Origin: Marinihelvus sp036351115
GTDB taxonomy: Bacteria > Pseudomonadota > Gammaproteobacteria > Xanthomonadales > SZUA-36
Reading direction: 5' to 3'
Length of the DNA: 64,000 nt
NCBI GenBank assembly: GCA_036351115.1
Contig: JAZBOL010000084.1
Span: 1 to 64,000, forward strand
This document shows positions 25,991 through 34,517 of this stretch, one piece after another. Below the pieces are notes generated by a model that searched no databases, was not told where the DNA came from, and saw nothing but the letters and a program-made list of their open reading frames with translations. Positions within the stretch are counted from its first letter, which is position 1. Each line of letters starts with the position of its first letter. A program made the translations under genes and the position numbers.

Positions 25991-27339
25991 GTCTCGGCCA
26001 CGACTTTCTTGGGGTCGATGCCCAGGGATCGCAGCTTGCGATAGAGGTGCGTCCGTTCCATGCCCACGGCCTCGGAAAGCTTGCCGACACTGCCGCCGGC
26101 CTTGCGCAGCTGGTAGGTGAGGTAGTCCCGCTCGAACGCCTCCCGGGCCTCGCGCAACGGCAGGTCGAAGGAGACGGGGCGCGCCCTGGCGTCGCGCGAC
26201 CCCGGCCCGGCCGGCTGCTGAAGGGCTTCTTCGACTTCCCGCACATCGACCTCCCCCTCGTTGCCCAGGACCAGCAGGCGCTTGACCAGGTTGATCAGTT
26301 CCTGCTCGTTGCCGGGCCAGTCGTGATTGCGCAGGCGGTTGAGTGCTGAAATGGAAAACGACCGGTAGGCCAGCCCCTCGCTGTTGGACAGGCGATCCGT
26401 GTGATGGCTGACGAGATCGGGGACGTCTTCGGGGCGTTCGCGCAACGGGGGAACGTGCAAGGGCAGAACGCTCACCTGCAGATGCAGCGCGGGATCCAGG
26501 CGGCCGGCGGAGATGGCGGCCTCCGGTTCTTCGTCGATGCCGGCGATCACCCGACAGGTCAGGCTCTGCGGTTCCATCGCGCCTTCCGGCGTATAGGCGC
26601 CCGCCGCCAGGATGGCGGACAGCACCGACTGGGCTTCCGGCGCGACATCATGCAGATCCGGGATGAAGAGGGTCCCGCCACTCGCCTGGGCGAGCACCCC
26701 GGGCGCATCGGGGCCGCCCACGAGGTATTCGAGCGCGGCGTCGGATGCGAGCCGCAGCCGGTCAAGGGGCAGCAGCCGGCCCTTCGCGCCGGCCTGCTGG
26801 TGGATCCAGGCGGCGAGCGATTCCTTGCCGCTGCCCGCCTCTCCCGTAATGAGTATCGGTGCCTCGGCCGTGGCGGCCTGGGTCGCCATGCGGCGCAGCA
26901 GCTTCATCTGGGGGCTGTTGCCGGGCGGTGGAGCGGCACTGGGTTCCTTCGGCGTGGCCGCGGCAGCGCTGCCGCTGGCGAGGGCCGTCTTCACCGTCGC
27001 GAGCAGCTTCGCCAGGGACAGGGGCTTTTGCACGAAATCCTGCGCGCCGAGGCGCGTGGCTTCGACGGCGGTTTCCAGGGTGCCATGGCCCGTCATCATG
27101 ACGACGGGGCAGCTCAGGCGCCCGCTCTCTGACCATTCCTTGAGCAGGCTGATACCGTCGACATCGGGCATCCAGATGTCCAGCAGCACGAGATCCGGCG
27201 TCCGGCGGGCGAAGGCCGCCCTTGCAGCCTCGCCGTGCTCGGCGGTGGAAACGGCATAGCCTTCGTCTTCGAGGATCTCGCTGACGAGAACGCGAATGTC
27301 CTGTTCGTCATCGACTACCAGGATGTGTGCCTGAGCCAT
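25987..27339 (-). CDS. ntrX: NtrX-like response regulator with degenerate sigma-54 activation domain
   Basis: A 450-residue protein with an intact receiver domain (VVDDEQD, phospho-acceptor Asp54 in LLDIWMPDVDG, Lys in FVQKPLS) and an intact Fis-type helix-turn-helix (KLSEAVGMERTHLYRKL). The central AAA+ domain keeps Walker A (GEAGSGKE, 166-173), but the GAFTGA loop is absent and Walker B is altered (GGTLFIPDLHDV instead of LFLDEI). It therefore probably does not activate sigma-54 polymerase and may act as a conventional DNA-binding regulator. The cognate kinase NtrY is 173 bases upstream, and trkA-trkH follow on the same strand. Confidence 0.88.
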   Translation of the reverse strand: MAQAHILVVDDEQDIRVLVSEILEDEGYAVSTAEHGEAARAAFARRTPDLVLLDIWMPDVDGISLLKEWSESGRLSCPVVMMTGHGTLETAVEATRLGAQDFVQKPLSLAKLLATVKTALASGSAAAATPKEPSAAPPPGNSPQMKLLRRMATQAATAEAPILITGEAGSGKESLAAWIHQQAGAKGRLLPLDRLRLASDAALEYLVGGPDAPGVLAQASGGTLFIPDLHDVAPEAQSVLSAILAAGAYTPEGAMEPQSLTCRVIAGIDEEPEAAISAGRLDPALHLQVSVLPLHVPPLRERPEDVPDLVSHHTDRLSNSEGLAYRSFSISALNRLRNHDWPGNEQELINLVKRLLVLGNEGEVDVREVEEALQQPAGPGSRDARARPVSFDLPLREAREAFERDYLTYQLRKAGGSVGKLSEAVGMERTHLYRKLRSLGIDPKKVVAET

Positions 27340-27512
27340 GGGAAGCGGTGGTCTCCTTTCCGGGCCGGATTCGTATCCGGGTTCGCGTCTGGGTCGGGTC
27401 AGAACCCGGGACAGGCCGTGTTGCGTGAATGCAACAGAAGTCTAGCCCAATCCCGTGGACGCGCACAGCCCGCCGGTCGCCGCCCGGACCTCGGCGGGGC
27501 ATTACCCGGGCA

Positions 27513-29744
27513 TCATCCGGATCGACCGCTGGCGTCCAGCGGTGTTTGCCGGTCGGCCGCGCGTTTGAGCGGCAGGTGGACTCGAACGCGGGCGCCGCCT
27601 TCCTCGGTGTTGGAAATCTCGATGGCGCCGTCGTGGTCCAGCACGATCTTGCGGCTGATGGCGAGGCCGAGGCCCGTGCCACCGGCCTTGTGCGTGACGT
27701 AGGGTTCGAAGGGCCGTTCCAGCACGTCCGCGGGGAAACCGGGTCCCCGGTCCTCGACTTCCAGCACCAGCCAGGGCGCGCCCCGGGCCCGTACCACCTC
27801 CGTGCGCACGGTGATGTCCGCCGGCGTTTCGCCCTCGGCGTCCCGGGCGGCCTCCCGGGCGTTGCCGAGCAGGTTGTGCAGCAGCTGGCGCAGCTGCCCG
27901 GCGTCGGCGGTCAGCCCCTCCGGCCCGGAACACAGCGCCAGGGTCAGCCTGCCTTCCGGATCGCTCTCCCGGTAGAGGTGCGCCACCTCGCGAACGAGGT
28001 CGTCCAGGGCCACCTCTCGGCGTTCCATGTCCGGTTCCCGGGCATAGTCGCCGAAGGCGTCCACGAGCCGCCGGAGGGCTTCGACCTGGCCCACGATGGT
28101 GGTGGCGGAGCGGTCCAGCATGGCCGCGTCCGCGGGCGCGAGCTTGTCCGTGAGTTTCATGCGCAGACGCTCCGCCGCGAGGCGGATGGGTGTGAGGGGA
28201 TTCTTGACCTCGTGGGCCAGGCGACGCGCGACCTCACCCCAGGCTGCGTCGCGCTGGGCGCGATTCAGCACCGTGACGTCGTCGAAGACGACCACGTGTC
28301 CCCTTGCCTGGAACTCGGAGTCCGGCAGGGCCGATCCGCGGGTCAGCAGCACGAGGTTGCCGTCATCCCGTTCCAGCCGCAGTTCCTGCTGCCAACCCTG
28401 GTGGTCACGCGCCCGGTGACGGTCAATGCTTTCCGCGAGCGGCCGGAGAAACTCGTGGGATTCAGCCAGCAGGAAGAGCGAGCGGCCCCGGGCTGCGCCG
28501 GGCGGAACCCCGAGAATCCGTTCCGCGGCCGGGTTCACCCGGACCAGGGTTCCCTCCGCGTCCAGCGTGAGGACGCCGGCGGACAGGCTTCCCAGGACGG
28601 TCTCCAGGTAGTCCCCCTGGGCCTGGAGCTGAGCGCGACTCCGCTCCGCCGCCTCGCTCGCGCTGACCAGGGCGCGACTCATGTCGTTGAAGGATGTGCT
28701 GAGAAAGCCGATCTCGTCATCGCTCCCGGCCGTGACGGCCTGGGCGAGTTCGCCCTCGGCGACGCGGCGCGTGGCCAGGGCGAGGTCCGATAGCGGATCC
28801 ACCATGCGCCGGGCGGCGCTGATGGCGGCGAGAATCGCCAGGAGCCCGGTGAGCAACAGCACCAGCGTGAGAATCAGGATGAAACTCTGCTTCAGGGAAT
28901 CGCGCAGGTACACGACATTCCGGTACTGGTAGTACTCCGCTTCGATGCTGTCCGTGAGCGCGGTCAGGTTGTCGGGCAGCGGATAGATGGCCTGCAGCAG
29001 GCGTTCCTCCCCGGGAATGCGGGTCGGCAGGCGCTGCAGAACGCGCACGGCGAGTCCGCCGTCGCGGGCCGGCTCGGCGGCCGCGTACTCACCGCGCTCC
29101 AGCGCCTGGAGCAGGGCGTAGTCTTCCGGCGGTCCCGCCACCGGAGCGAGCGGGTCGTAGGCGGCGGTCGTCAGGGCGTTTCCGGCGCGGGACAGGAGCG
29201 CCAGTTCCCGAGGTCCACTGGCCGCCACGGCGGACAGCAGGGCGCTCCGGGCGCTCGCCGGGGTGGGGTCGCTGCCGAGGCCATCCGCCAGTTCCTGCAC
29301 CTGGTTGCGGGCCGCCAGGGTCCGCTCGTCCAGGAAGGCCTGGCCCAGGGCCAGGGAATCCTGGAGCGCGTCCTCCACGCCTACGTCGAACCAGTTGTCG
29401 ATGGTCTGCGTGAGGAAATAGACCGAGAATCCGTAAACGATCAGGGCCGGTGGCAGGGAGAACACCAGGAAATACCGGACCCAGCGAGCGGCGAGCCTGG
29501 CGCCCGGCTCCTCCCGGCGGACCTTGCGCAGCAGGGAAGCGACCCGTGAAACGATGGACAGGGCAAGCACCGCCAGCGCCAATAACGTGAGCACCAGCAC
29601 CCACAGGTAGCTGCGATTGGCGCCGGCGCCGGCCCGCTGGACGTCGCTGACCAGTACGAGCGCCACCAGCAGCACCACGAGGGCCGCCAGGACCGGCAGA
29701 ACGCGAAACAGTGCGGTCTTTACGCGTTGATTCTGAAGGGCCAT
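27513..29744 (-). CDS. ntrY: NtrY-like membrane sensor histidine kinase
   Basis: A 743-residue membrane kinase. Helices lie near 12-33, 45-67, 89-112 and 287-309, enclosing an extracytoplasmic sensor region of about 170 residues. HAMP, PAS (about 375-485) and kinase domains follow. The H-box is RLAHEVKNPLTPIR (His about 511), the N-box LLHNLLGNAREA, and the G-boxes EDRGPGFP and GTGLGLAISRKIV. ATG 29744 is chosen because GGAG lies eight bases upstream; a GTG nine bases earlier is possible. Its start overlaps the DUF4390 gene by 25 bases. The partner is the NtrX-like regulator downstream. Confidence 0.92.
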   Translation of the reverse strand: MALQNQRVKTALFRVLPVLAALVVLLVALVLVSDVQRAGAGANRSYLWVLVLTLLALAVLALSIVSRVASLLRKVRREEPGARLAARWVRYFLVFSLPPALIVYGFSVYFLTQTIDNWFDVGVEDALQDSLALGQAFLDERTLAARNQVQELADGLGSDPTPASARSALLSAVAASGPRELALLSRAGNALTTAAYDPLAPVAGPPEDYALLQALERGEYAAAEPARDGGLAVRVLQRLPTRIPGEERLLQAIYPLPDNLTALTDSIEAEYYQYRNVVYLRDSLKQSFILILTLVLLLTGLLAILAAISAARRMVDPLSDLALATRRVAEGELAQAVTAGSDDEIGFLSTSFNDMSRALVSASEAAERSRAQLQAQGDYLETVLGSLSAGVLTLDAEGTLVRVNPAAERILGVPPGAARGRSLFLLAESHEFLRPLAESIDRHRARDHQGWQQELRLERDDGNLVLLTRGSALPDSEFQARGHVVVFDDVTVLNRAQRDAAWGEVARRLAHEVKNPLTPIRLAAERLRMKLTDKLAPADAAMLDRSATTIVGQVEALRRLVDAFGDYAREPDMERREVALDDLVREVAHLYRESDPEGRLTLALCSGPEGLTADAGQLRQLLHNLLGNAREAARDAEGETPADITVRTEVVRARGAPWLVLEVEDRGPGFPADVLERPFEPYVTHKAGGTGLGLAISRKIVLDHDGAIEISNTEEGGARVRVHLPLKRAADRQTPLDASGRSG

Positions 29745-30325
29745 TTGGACCACTCCGAGTCGTGTCGCCAGTCCCGGTTCACCATGGCGGGCAGCTGCAT
29801 GGGCGAGGGCAGGCTGGCCCGGTCGAGCCAGATGCGCGTTCGAAGCTCGTACTCGCCCGCGGGCAGGCGGGCGGTCTCGATGTTCAGAGACAGGTTCGAG
29901 AGGTGGCGGAGGGCATGGCGCAGCCGGGGCCAGGTGCGGACGGCCTGGTCGCCGACGAGCCTCCCGGCGCCGTCCCGGGGCCCGCTGAGCTGGAAGCGCT
30001 CGCTCATGGGCAGGTAGCGAAGCTCGAACACCCGCTGGCCGGTGAGTAGCACCGTTTCGCCCCGCAGTTCGTAACCGACGCGCAGCACCAGCGGTACGCC
30101 GTTCAACATGGCTCGCCGCGCCGGCCTGCTCAGCTCCAGACCCTGGTCCAGGTCCAGTTCCAGGCCGTTTTCCACCGCCTGCACCCGGGCGTCGCGCACC
30201 TCGAAGTTTGCCGGACCGCCGCCGGGGCCTGCCGCGGCGCCGCAGCCGGCGAGGACCAGCGCCGTGGCGCTAAGCAGGAGCTGTCTAAAGGTCAGCTTTT
30301 TGAAGGACGGCATAGTAAAAGCCAT
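29720..30325 (-). CDS. DUF4390 lipoprotein
   Basis: A 201-residue exported protein with a lipoprotein signal (FRQLLLSATALVLAGC) and a mature DUF4390-type domain: FEVRDARVQ, GVPLVLRVGYELRGE, RTWPRLRHALRHLSNL and YELRTRIWLDRASLP. DUF4390 genes commonly sit between rsmB and ntrY in gammaproteobacteria, exactly as here. ATG 30325 is chosen because AGGA lies about five bases upstream; ATG 30313 is an alternative. It overlaps the rsmB end by 41 bases and the ntrY start by 25. Function unknown, possibly linked to NtrYX signalling by context. Confidence 0.88.
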   Translation of the reverse strand: MAFTMPSFKKLTFRQLLLSATALVLAGCGAAAGPGGGPANFEVRDARVQAVENGLELDLDQGLELSRPARRAMLNGVPLVLRVGYELRGETVLLTGQRVFELRYLPMSERFQLSGPRDGAGRLVGDQAVRTWPRLRHALRHLSNLSLNIETARLPAGEYELRTRIWLDRASLPSPMQLPAMVNRDWRHDSEWSKWPFRINA

Positions 30326-31586
30326 CCATATCCTGTTCGCCCGGAAGGATCTGGCGGCCGGGCAGCACGTTCCGCCCGAACCCCGAGGGACCGGTACAGG
30401 CAGCGTCTTCCTGGTCGGCCAGGAAGGCCTGGATTCGCGCATTGTTTTCACAGCTCAGCACGGAACAAGTGGCGTAAACAAGGATACCCCCGGGCCTCAG
30501 CAGGGGCCAGAGTGATGCCAGGAGGCGTGCCTGCAGGGCCGTGGCTTCCCCGATCTGCTCGGGGGTCCGAAGCCATTTGATGTCCGGGTGCCGGCGGATG
30601 ACGCCGAGCGCTGTGCAGGGAGCGTCCAGGAGAATGCGGTCGAAGGGGCGTCCGTCCCACCAGGCCTCCACCTGCGTCGCGTCGGCGGCCTGCAGCCGGG
30701 CCTCGAGACCCAGCCGGTCGAGGTTTTCACGGACGCGCCCGAGCCGTTCCGGAGACCGGTCGAGGGCGAGAAGTTCGATGCCCGGCTCCCGTTCAAGCAG
30801 GTGACCGGTTTTGCCGCCGGGTGCGGCACAGGCGTCCAGGACCCGCTGGCCCGGGGCCAGGTCCATGAGCCCGGCGGCGAGCTGGGCGGCGGGATCCTGG
30901 ACACTGAACACGCCCTCGGCAAAGCCGGGGATGGCCTGCACCGGGGCCGCCGGGGTCAGGGCGATCGCGTCCGGTACGAGGGGGTGCGTGGCGAGTTCGA
31001 AGCCGGCCTCGCGAAGCCGGCCCTCGGCCGCCGACCGTTCTCCCAGGCCGGCGTTGAAGCGCAGCCACAGCGGCGCCGGACGGTTGTTGGCGGTGGCGAT
31101 CTGCTCCCAGTCTTCCGGCCAGTCGTCGCGCAGGCGCTTCAGCAGCCAGTCGGGATGGGCAAAGCGCGCTTCGTTCTGCGCCAGGCGATTTTCGAGGGCC
31201 TCCTGCTGGCGAAGAAAATTTCGCAGCACGGCATTGACCAGTCCGACGGCCCAGGCTTTGCCGAGTGCCCGTGCCGTGTCCGCGGTTGCATGCACGGCGG
31301 CATGGTCTGCCGTGTCGTCTTTCCACAGCTGGTAGAGGCCGAGCAGGATCAGCCGGCGCACATCCCGGTCACGGCTGCGCAGGGGACGTTGCAGCAGTTG
31401 ATCGGCAAGCCAGTCCAGGGCAGTTTTCCAGCGCAGGACACCGAAGGTCAGGCGCCGGGCGAAGGCCCGGTCCCGCGACTCTTCGAGGGCGTCGAAGCGG
31501 TTGGAGTCCGCGAGCCCCTGCTTCCGATCCAGCACGTCGCCCAGGGCCTCCAGGGCGACCCGCCGCGCCGACCGGCCGCGGCTCAT
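30285..31586 (-). CDS. rsmB: 16S rRNA (cytosine-967-C5)-methyltransferase RsmB
   Basis: A 433-residue enzyme that methylates C967 of 16S rRNA. The N-terminal NusB-like RNA-binding domain (about 1-140) is followed by an SAM-dependent domain with DACAAPGGKTGHLLE, DAPCTALGVIRRHPDIKW and the catalytic-Cys motif YATCSVLSCEN. ATG 31586 overlaps the fmt stop by four bases (31583-31586), indicating coupled translation. Order def-fmt-rsmB is classical. Confidence 0.97.
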   Translation of the reverse strand: MSRGRSARRVALEALGDVLDRKQGLADSNRFDALEESRDRAFARRLTFGVLRWKTALDWLADQLLQRPLRSRDRDVRRLILLGLYQLWKDDTADHAAVHATADTARALGKAWAVGLVNAVLRNFLRQQEALENRLAQNEARFAHPDWLLKRLRDDWPEDWEQIATANNRPAPLWLRFNAGLGERSAAEGRLREAGFELATHPLVPDAIALTPAAPVQAIPGFAEGVFSVQDPAAQLAAGLMDLAPGQRVLDACAAPGGKTGHLLEREPGIELLALDRSPERLGRVRENLDRLGLEARLQAADATQVEAWWDGRPFDRILLDAPCTALGVIRRHPDIKWLRTPEQIGEATALQARLLASLWPLLRPGGILVYATCSVLSCENNARIQAFLADQEDAACTGPSGFGRNVLPGRQILPGEQDMDGFYYAVLQKADL

Positions 31587-32527
31587 CGCAGGCGGCGTGC
31601 GTTGAAAAAGTCGGCGACCGGCATGCGTCGGCCTCCCTCCGGCTGTACCTCGAGGAGGCGGAGGCGCCCCTGGCCCGTGGCCAGTTCGATACCTTTCGGA
31701 TCCACCGTGAGGACGGTCCCCGGGTGCGCATCGTGGCCGCGCGGATCGGCGGCTGCGCGCCAAACCCGCAGTCGCCTGCCTTCATATACGAACCACGCCA
31801 CCGGCCAGGGATCGAAGGCGCGAATGCGTCGTTCGAGCGTCAGCGCCGGCTCGCCGAAATCCAGTTCCGCTTCCGCCTTGCTCAGCTTCGGGGCGTAGGT
31901 GGCCTGCGCGTCGTCCTGGGGCTCCGGTTCGCCGAGCGTTCCGGTCTCGAGGCGCCCGATACAGGCCAGCAGGGCGTCGGCGCCCAGGGTCGCCAGGCGG
32001 TCGTGCACGCTGCCGCCGGTATCGGTGGCTTCGATCTGGGTCTCGATGCGGTGAAAGACGGGACCCGTGTCGAGCCCGGCTTCCATGCGCATGATGCACA
32101 CGCCCGTGCTGCGGTCCCCCGCCTCGATGGCGCGCTGAATCGGCGCCGCGCCGCGCCAGCGCGGCAGCAGGGACGCGTGGATGTTCCAGCAATCGATGGT
32201 GGGGATGGTCAGCACCTCTTGCGGCAGGATGAGCCCGTAGGCCGCCACCACGAGCAGGTCGGGCGCCAGGGCGGCCAGCTCGTCCCGCGCAGCGGCATCC
32301 CGCAGGGATTCGGGCTGATAAACCGGCAGTCCGTGTTGCAGCGCCAGCTCCTTCACCGGGCTGGCGGTGACACGCCGCCCCCGGCCGGCGCGCCGGTCCG
32401 GCTGGGTGTAGACGCCCACCACCTCGATTCCGGCGTCCAGGAGTCGCCGCAGGGCGGGCACGGCAAAGTCCGGGGTGCCCGCGTAGACGATGCGCGGCGC
32501 CCCGTTCGCTGGAGGGTTCGGCCTCAT
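31583..32527 (-). CDS. fmt: Methionyl-tRNA formyltransferase (Fmt)
   Basis: Formylates initiator Met-tRNA using 10-formyl-tetrahydrofolate. The start at ATG 32527 gives 314 residues (E. coli 315) and begins just before the first strand (RIVYAGTPDFAVPAL). An ATG 33 bases upstream would overlap def and adds a Pro-rich non-conserved tail. Catalytic-domain motifs are AAYGLILPQEVL and NIHASLLPRWRGAAPIQRAI; the C-terminal OB-like domain follows. It sits 10 bases after def and overlaps rsmB by four. Confidence 0.97.
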   Translation of the reverse strand: MRPNPPANGAPRIVYAGTPDFAVPALRRLLDAGIEVVGVYTQPDRRAGRGRRVTASPVKELALQHGLPVYQPESLRDAAARDELAALAPDLLVVAAYGLILPQEVLTIPTIDCWNIHASLLPRWRGAAPIQRAIEAGDRSTGVCIMRMEAGLDTGPVFHRIETQIEATDTGGSVHDRLATLGADALLACIGRLETGTLGEPEPQDDAQATYAPKLSKAEAELDFGEPALTLERRIRAFDPWPVAWFVYEGRRLRVWRAAADPRGHDAHPGTVLTVDPKGIELATGQGRLRLLEVQPEGGRRMPVADFFNARRLR

Positions 32528-32537
32528 TCGGGGGGCG

Positions 32538-33065
32538 TCATCCCGGTACGGCGGCGGCATCCTGCCGCGCCTGGCGACGGGCTTTCTCGAGGCGCTTGCG
32601 CACCATCTGCCGCTTCAGGGGCGAGAGATAGTCCACGAACAGCTTGCCGTCGAGGTGGTCCATTTCATGCTGGAGACAGACGGCCTCGAGCCCGTCCAGG
32701 TCAACGGTGAATTCGCTGCCATCGGGATGCCGGGCGCGCACGGTGATCTGCTCCGCGCGCTCCACCTTGGCGTAGATACCGGGTACGGACAGGCAGCCTT
32801 CCTCGTAGATCTGCTTGCCGTCGGCAGCGGTGATCTCGGGATTCACGAACGCCCGGGGCCGGTCCCGCTCGTCGCTCGTGTCCATGACGAGCACGCGCTG
32901 GTGCACGTTGACCTGGGTCGCGGCCAGGCCGATACCCTTCTCCTCGTACATGGTGACGAACAGGTCCTCGACCAGTTCCGCCAGGTCTTCGTCGAAGCGC
33001 TCGACCGGCTTGGCGACGGTGCGCAGACGGGGGTCGGGGAATTCCAGGATTTCTCGAATTGCCAT
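32538..33065 (-). CDS. def: Peptide deformylase (Def)
   Basis: A 175-residue iron/zinc hydrolase that removes the N-terminal formyl group from new proteins. All three motifs are present: GIGLAATQ, EGCLSVPG and the metal-binding HEMDH. First gene of the def-fmt-rsmB-DUF4390-ntrY-ntrX-trkA-trkH run, so formyl-group addition and removal are co-transcribed. It diverges from the LysM gene across a 150-base A/T-rich gap (33066-33215), which contains TATGAT at 33115-33120 but no convincing -35 partner. Confidence 0.98.
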   Translation of the reverse strand: MAIREILEFPDPRLRTVAKPVERFDEDLAELVEDLFVTMYEEKGIGLAATQVNVHQRVLVMDTSDERDRPRAFVNPEITAADGKQIYEEGCLSVPGIYAKVERAEQITVRARHPDGSEFTVDLDGLEAVCLQHEMDHLDGKLFVDYLSPLKRQMVRKRLEKARRQARQDAAAVPG

Positions 33066-33215
33066 AAAACCGTTCCGAAAAAACTATTTAAGTGAACTTT
33101 CTTACAACATTAATTATGATAACGAAGTGCAGGCGGAGTCTGCACCGTTGAAAAAGATCGCAACAACGGTCGTTCCGGGACTGCGGACCGGGCGCCAAAA
33201 AAACGGGGAAGGACA

Positions 33216-34397
33216 GTGAAAAGGATACTCATTAGCCTCATCCTAGCGGTAATCCTTGGGGGCGCGGCGATCGCGCAGGAAGTTTCGATCAGGGAAGACA
33301 GTCCGGATGAATACATTGTAGTTGAGGGGGATACGCTGTGGGACATTTCCGGACGATTCCTGGATGAACCGTGGCAGTGGCCTGCCATCTGGCACGCCAA
33401 TCAGCAGATCGAAAATCCGCACCTGATCTATCCGGGCGACAGGATTTCGCTCGTGTACATCGACGGACAGCCCCGCCTCATGGTGGACCGGGGCCGGCCG
33501 ACGGTTCGCCTGTCGCCGGAAACCCGCGTGACCACGCGCCAGCCGATTCCCCCGATCTCTCATGACCGGATCCAGGGGCTCATTCGCAACTTCCGCCATA
33601 TCGGCTCCAAGGAGGAGCTCGATGCGCTGCCCTACGTGGTGGCCAATGCGGAGCAGCGACGCCAGGCGGTCGTGATGGACAACACCTACGTGCGCAACCT
33701 CGATGGTGAGGTTGGGCAGTTCTACGCCGTCATGCGCCTCGCCAACATCTATTTCCGCAAGGACGGCGAGATTCGCCGCGCCGTGGAACCCGGCTACGGC
33801 CAGCACGCGCCGACGAGCCGCGAGTGGCACCCCACCTGGTGGGAGCGCGCCGGTAACCTGAATCCGCAGAACTACGGTGACATCGTCGGCTTCGAGCTGG
33901 TGCAGGTCGCCGAAGCCATGCTGGCCAAGACCGGCGACCCGGCCATCCTCACGATCGGCAGTTCCCAGGACCCGGTCATGGAAGGCGACTTCGTCGTGCC
34001 CCTGGATGACCCGGGTTACGTGGACCAGTACCAGCCGAGCGCCATGGGCACGGTGCCCGAGGGCATGCGGGTGCTGGGTGTGCAGGGCGACAACCGCCTC
34101 GTGGGCCATCTGAAAATGGTGTCGATTTCCGGCGGCAAGCTCCAGGGTGTCGAGCCCGGGCACGTTTTCTCCACCTTCCGCCCCGGTGAGAAAATCCGCG
34201 ACGAAGTCAAATATCCTGCAGGGAGCCTGGCCGATGCGAGGACGTGGAAAGGCGATCATGTCGTATTGCCGGATGAATGGGGCGGCCACATCATGGTCTT
34301 CCGGGTTTACGACGAGGTGAGCTACGCGCTCGTCATGCAGGGGGATCGTCCCGTGCGCGAATTCGACGTGCTGAGGCATCCCAGCGAAACGCTCTGA
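33216..34397 (+). CDS. tsaP: LysM-domain exported protein, TsaP-like
   Basis: A 393-residue protein with a signal peptide (MKRILISLILAVILGGAAIA) and one LysM peptidoglycan-binding domain at about 32-80 (VVEGDTLWDISGRFLDEP, HLIYPGDRISL). The remainder resembles the C-terminal part of TsaP, which anchors type IV pilus secretin rings to peptidoglycan. The position next to def and dprA matches that of tsaP in Pseudomonas aeruginosa (PA0020). No pilus genes lie in this window, so the role is inferred from family and context. The start is GTG 33216 behind GGGGAAGG. Confidence 0.82.
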   Translation: MKRILISLILAVILGGAAIAQEVSIREDSPDEYIVVEGDTLWDISGRFLDEPWQWPAIWHANQQIENPHLIYPGDRISLVYIDGQPRLMVDRGRPTVRLSPETRVTTRQPIPPISHDRIQGLIRNFRHIGSKEELDALPYVVANAEQRRQAVVMDNTYVRNLDGEVGQFYAVMRLANIYFRKDGEIRRAVEPGYGQHAPTSREWHPTWWERAGNLNPQNYGDIVGFELVQVAEAMLAKTGDPAILTIGSSQDPVMEGDFVVPLDDPGYVDQYQPSAMGTVPEGMRVLGVQGDNRLVGHLKMVSISGGKLQGVEPGHVFSTFRPGEKIRDEVKYPAGSLADARTWKGDHVVLPDEWGGHIMVFRVYDEVSYALVMQGDRPVREFDVLRHPSETL

Positions 34398-34422
34398 ACC
34401 GGAGCACAACGGCTAACAACGG

Positions 34423-34451
34423 CGGGGTGCCCAGGGCACCCCGTTTTTTTT
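34423..34451 (+). terminator. Rho-independent terminator after the LysM gene
   Basis: CGGGGTGCC-CAG-... pairs with GGCACCCCG (34423-34431 and 34435-34443), a 9-base-pair GC-rich stem with a 3-base loop, followed by eight T residues. A textbook intrinsic terminator 26 bases after the LysM stop. It separates that gene from dprA. Confidence 0.93.
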
Positions 34452-34517
34452 GTCAGCAATAGCGCGCACCGTCGCCGAGGAATGCTTCGAGGAGAGGCTG
34501 GGAGGAACGGCCAAAAC

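Noticed and set aside
32528..32560. Longer fmt start at 32560
   Set aside because: It would overlap def by 23 bases and adds a non-conserved Pro-rich segment.
34482..34517. ATG start 36 bases upstream for dprA
   Set aside because: The purine-rich tract directly abuts this ATG, and the extra residues are not family-like.
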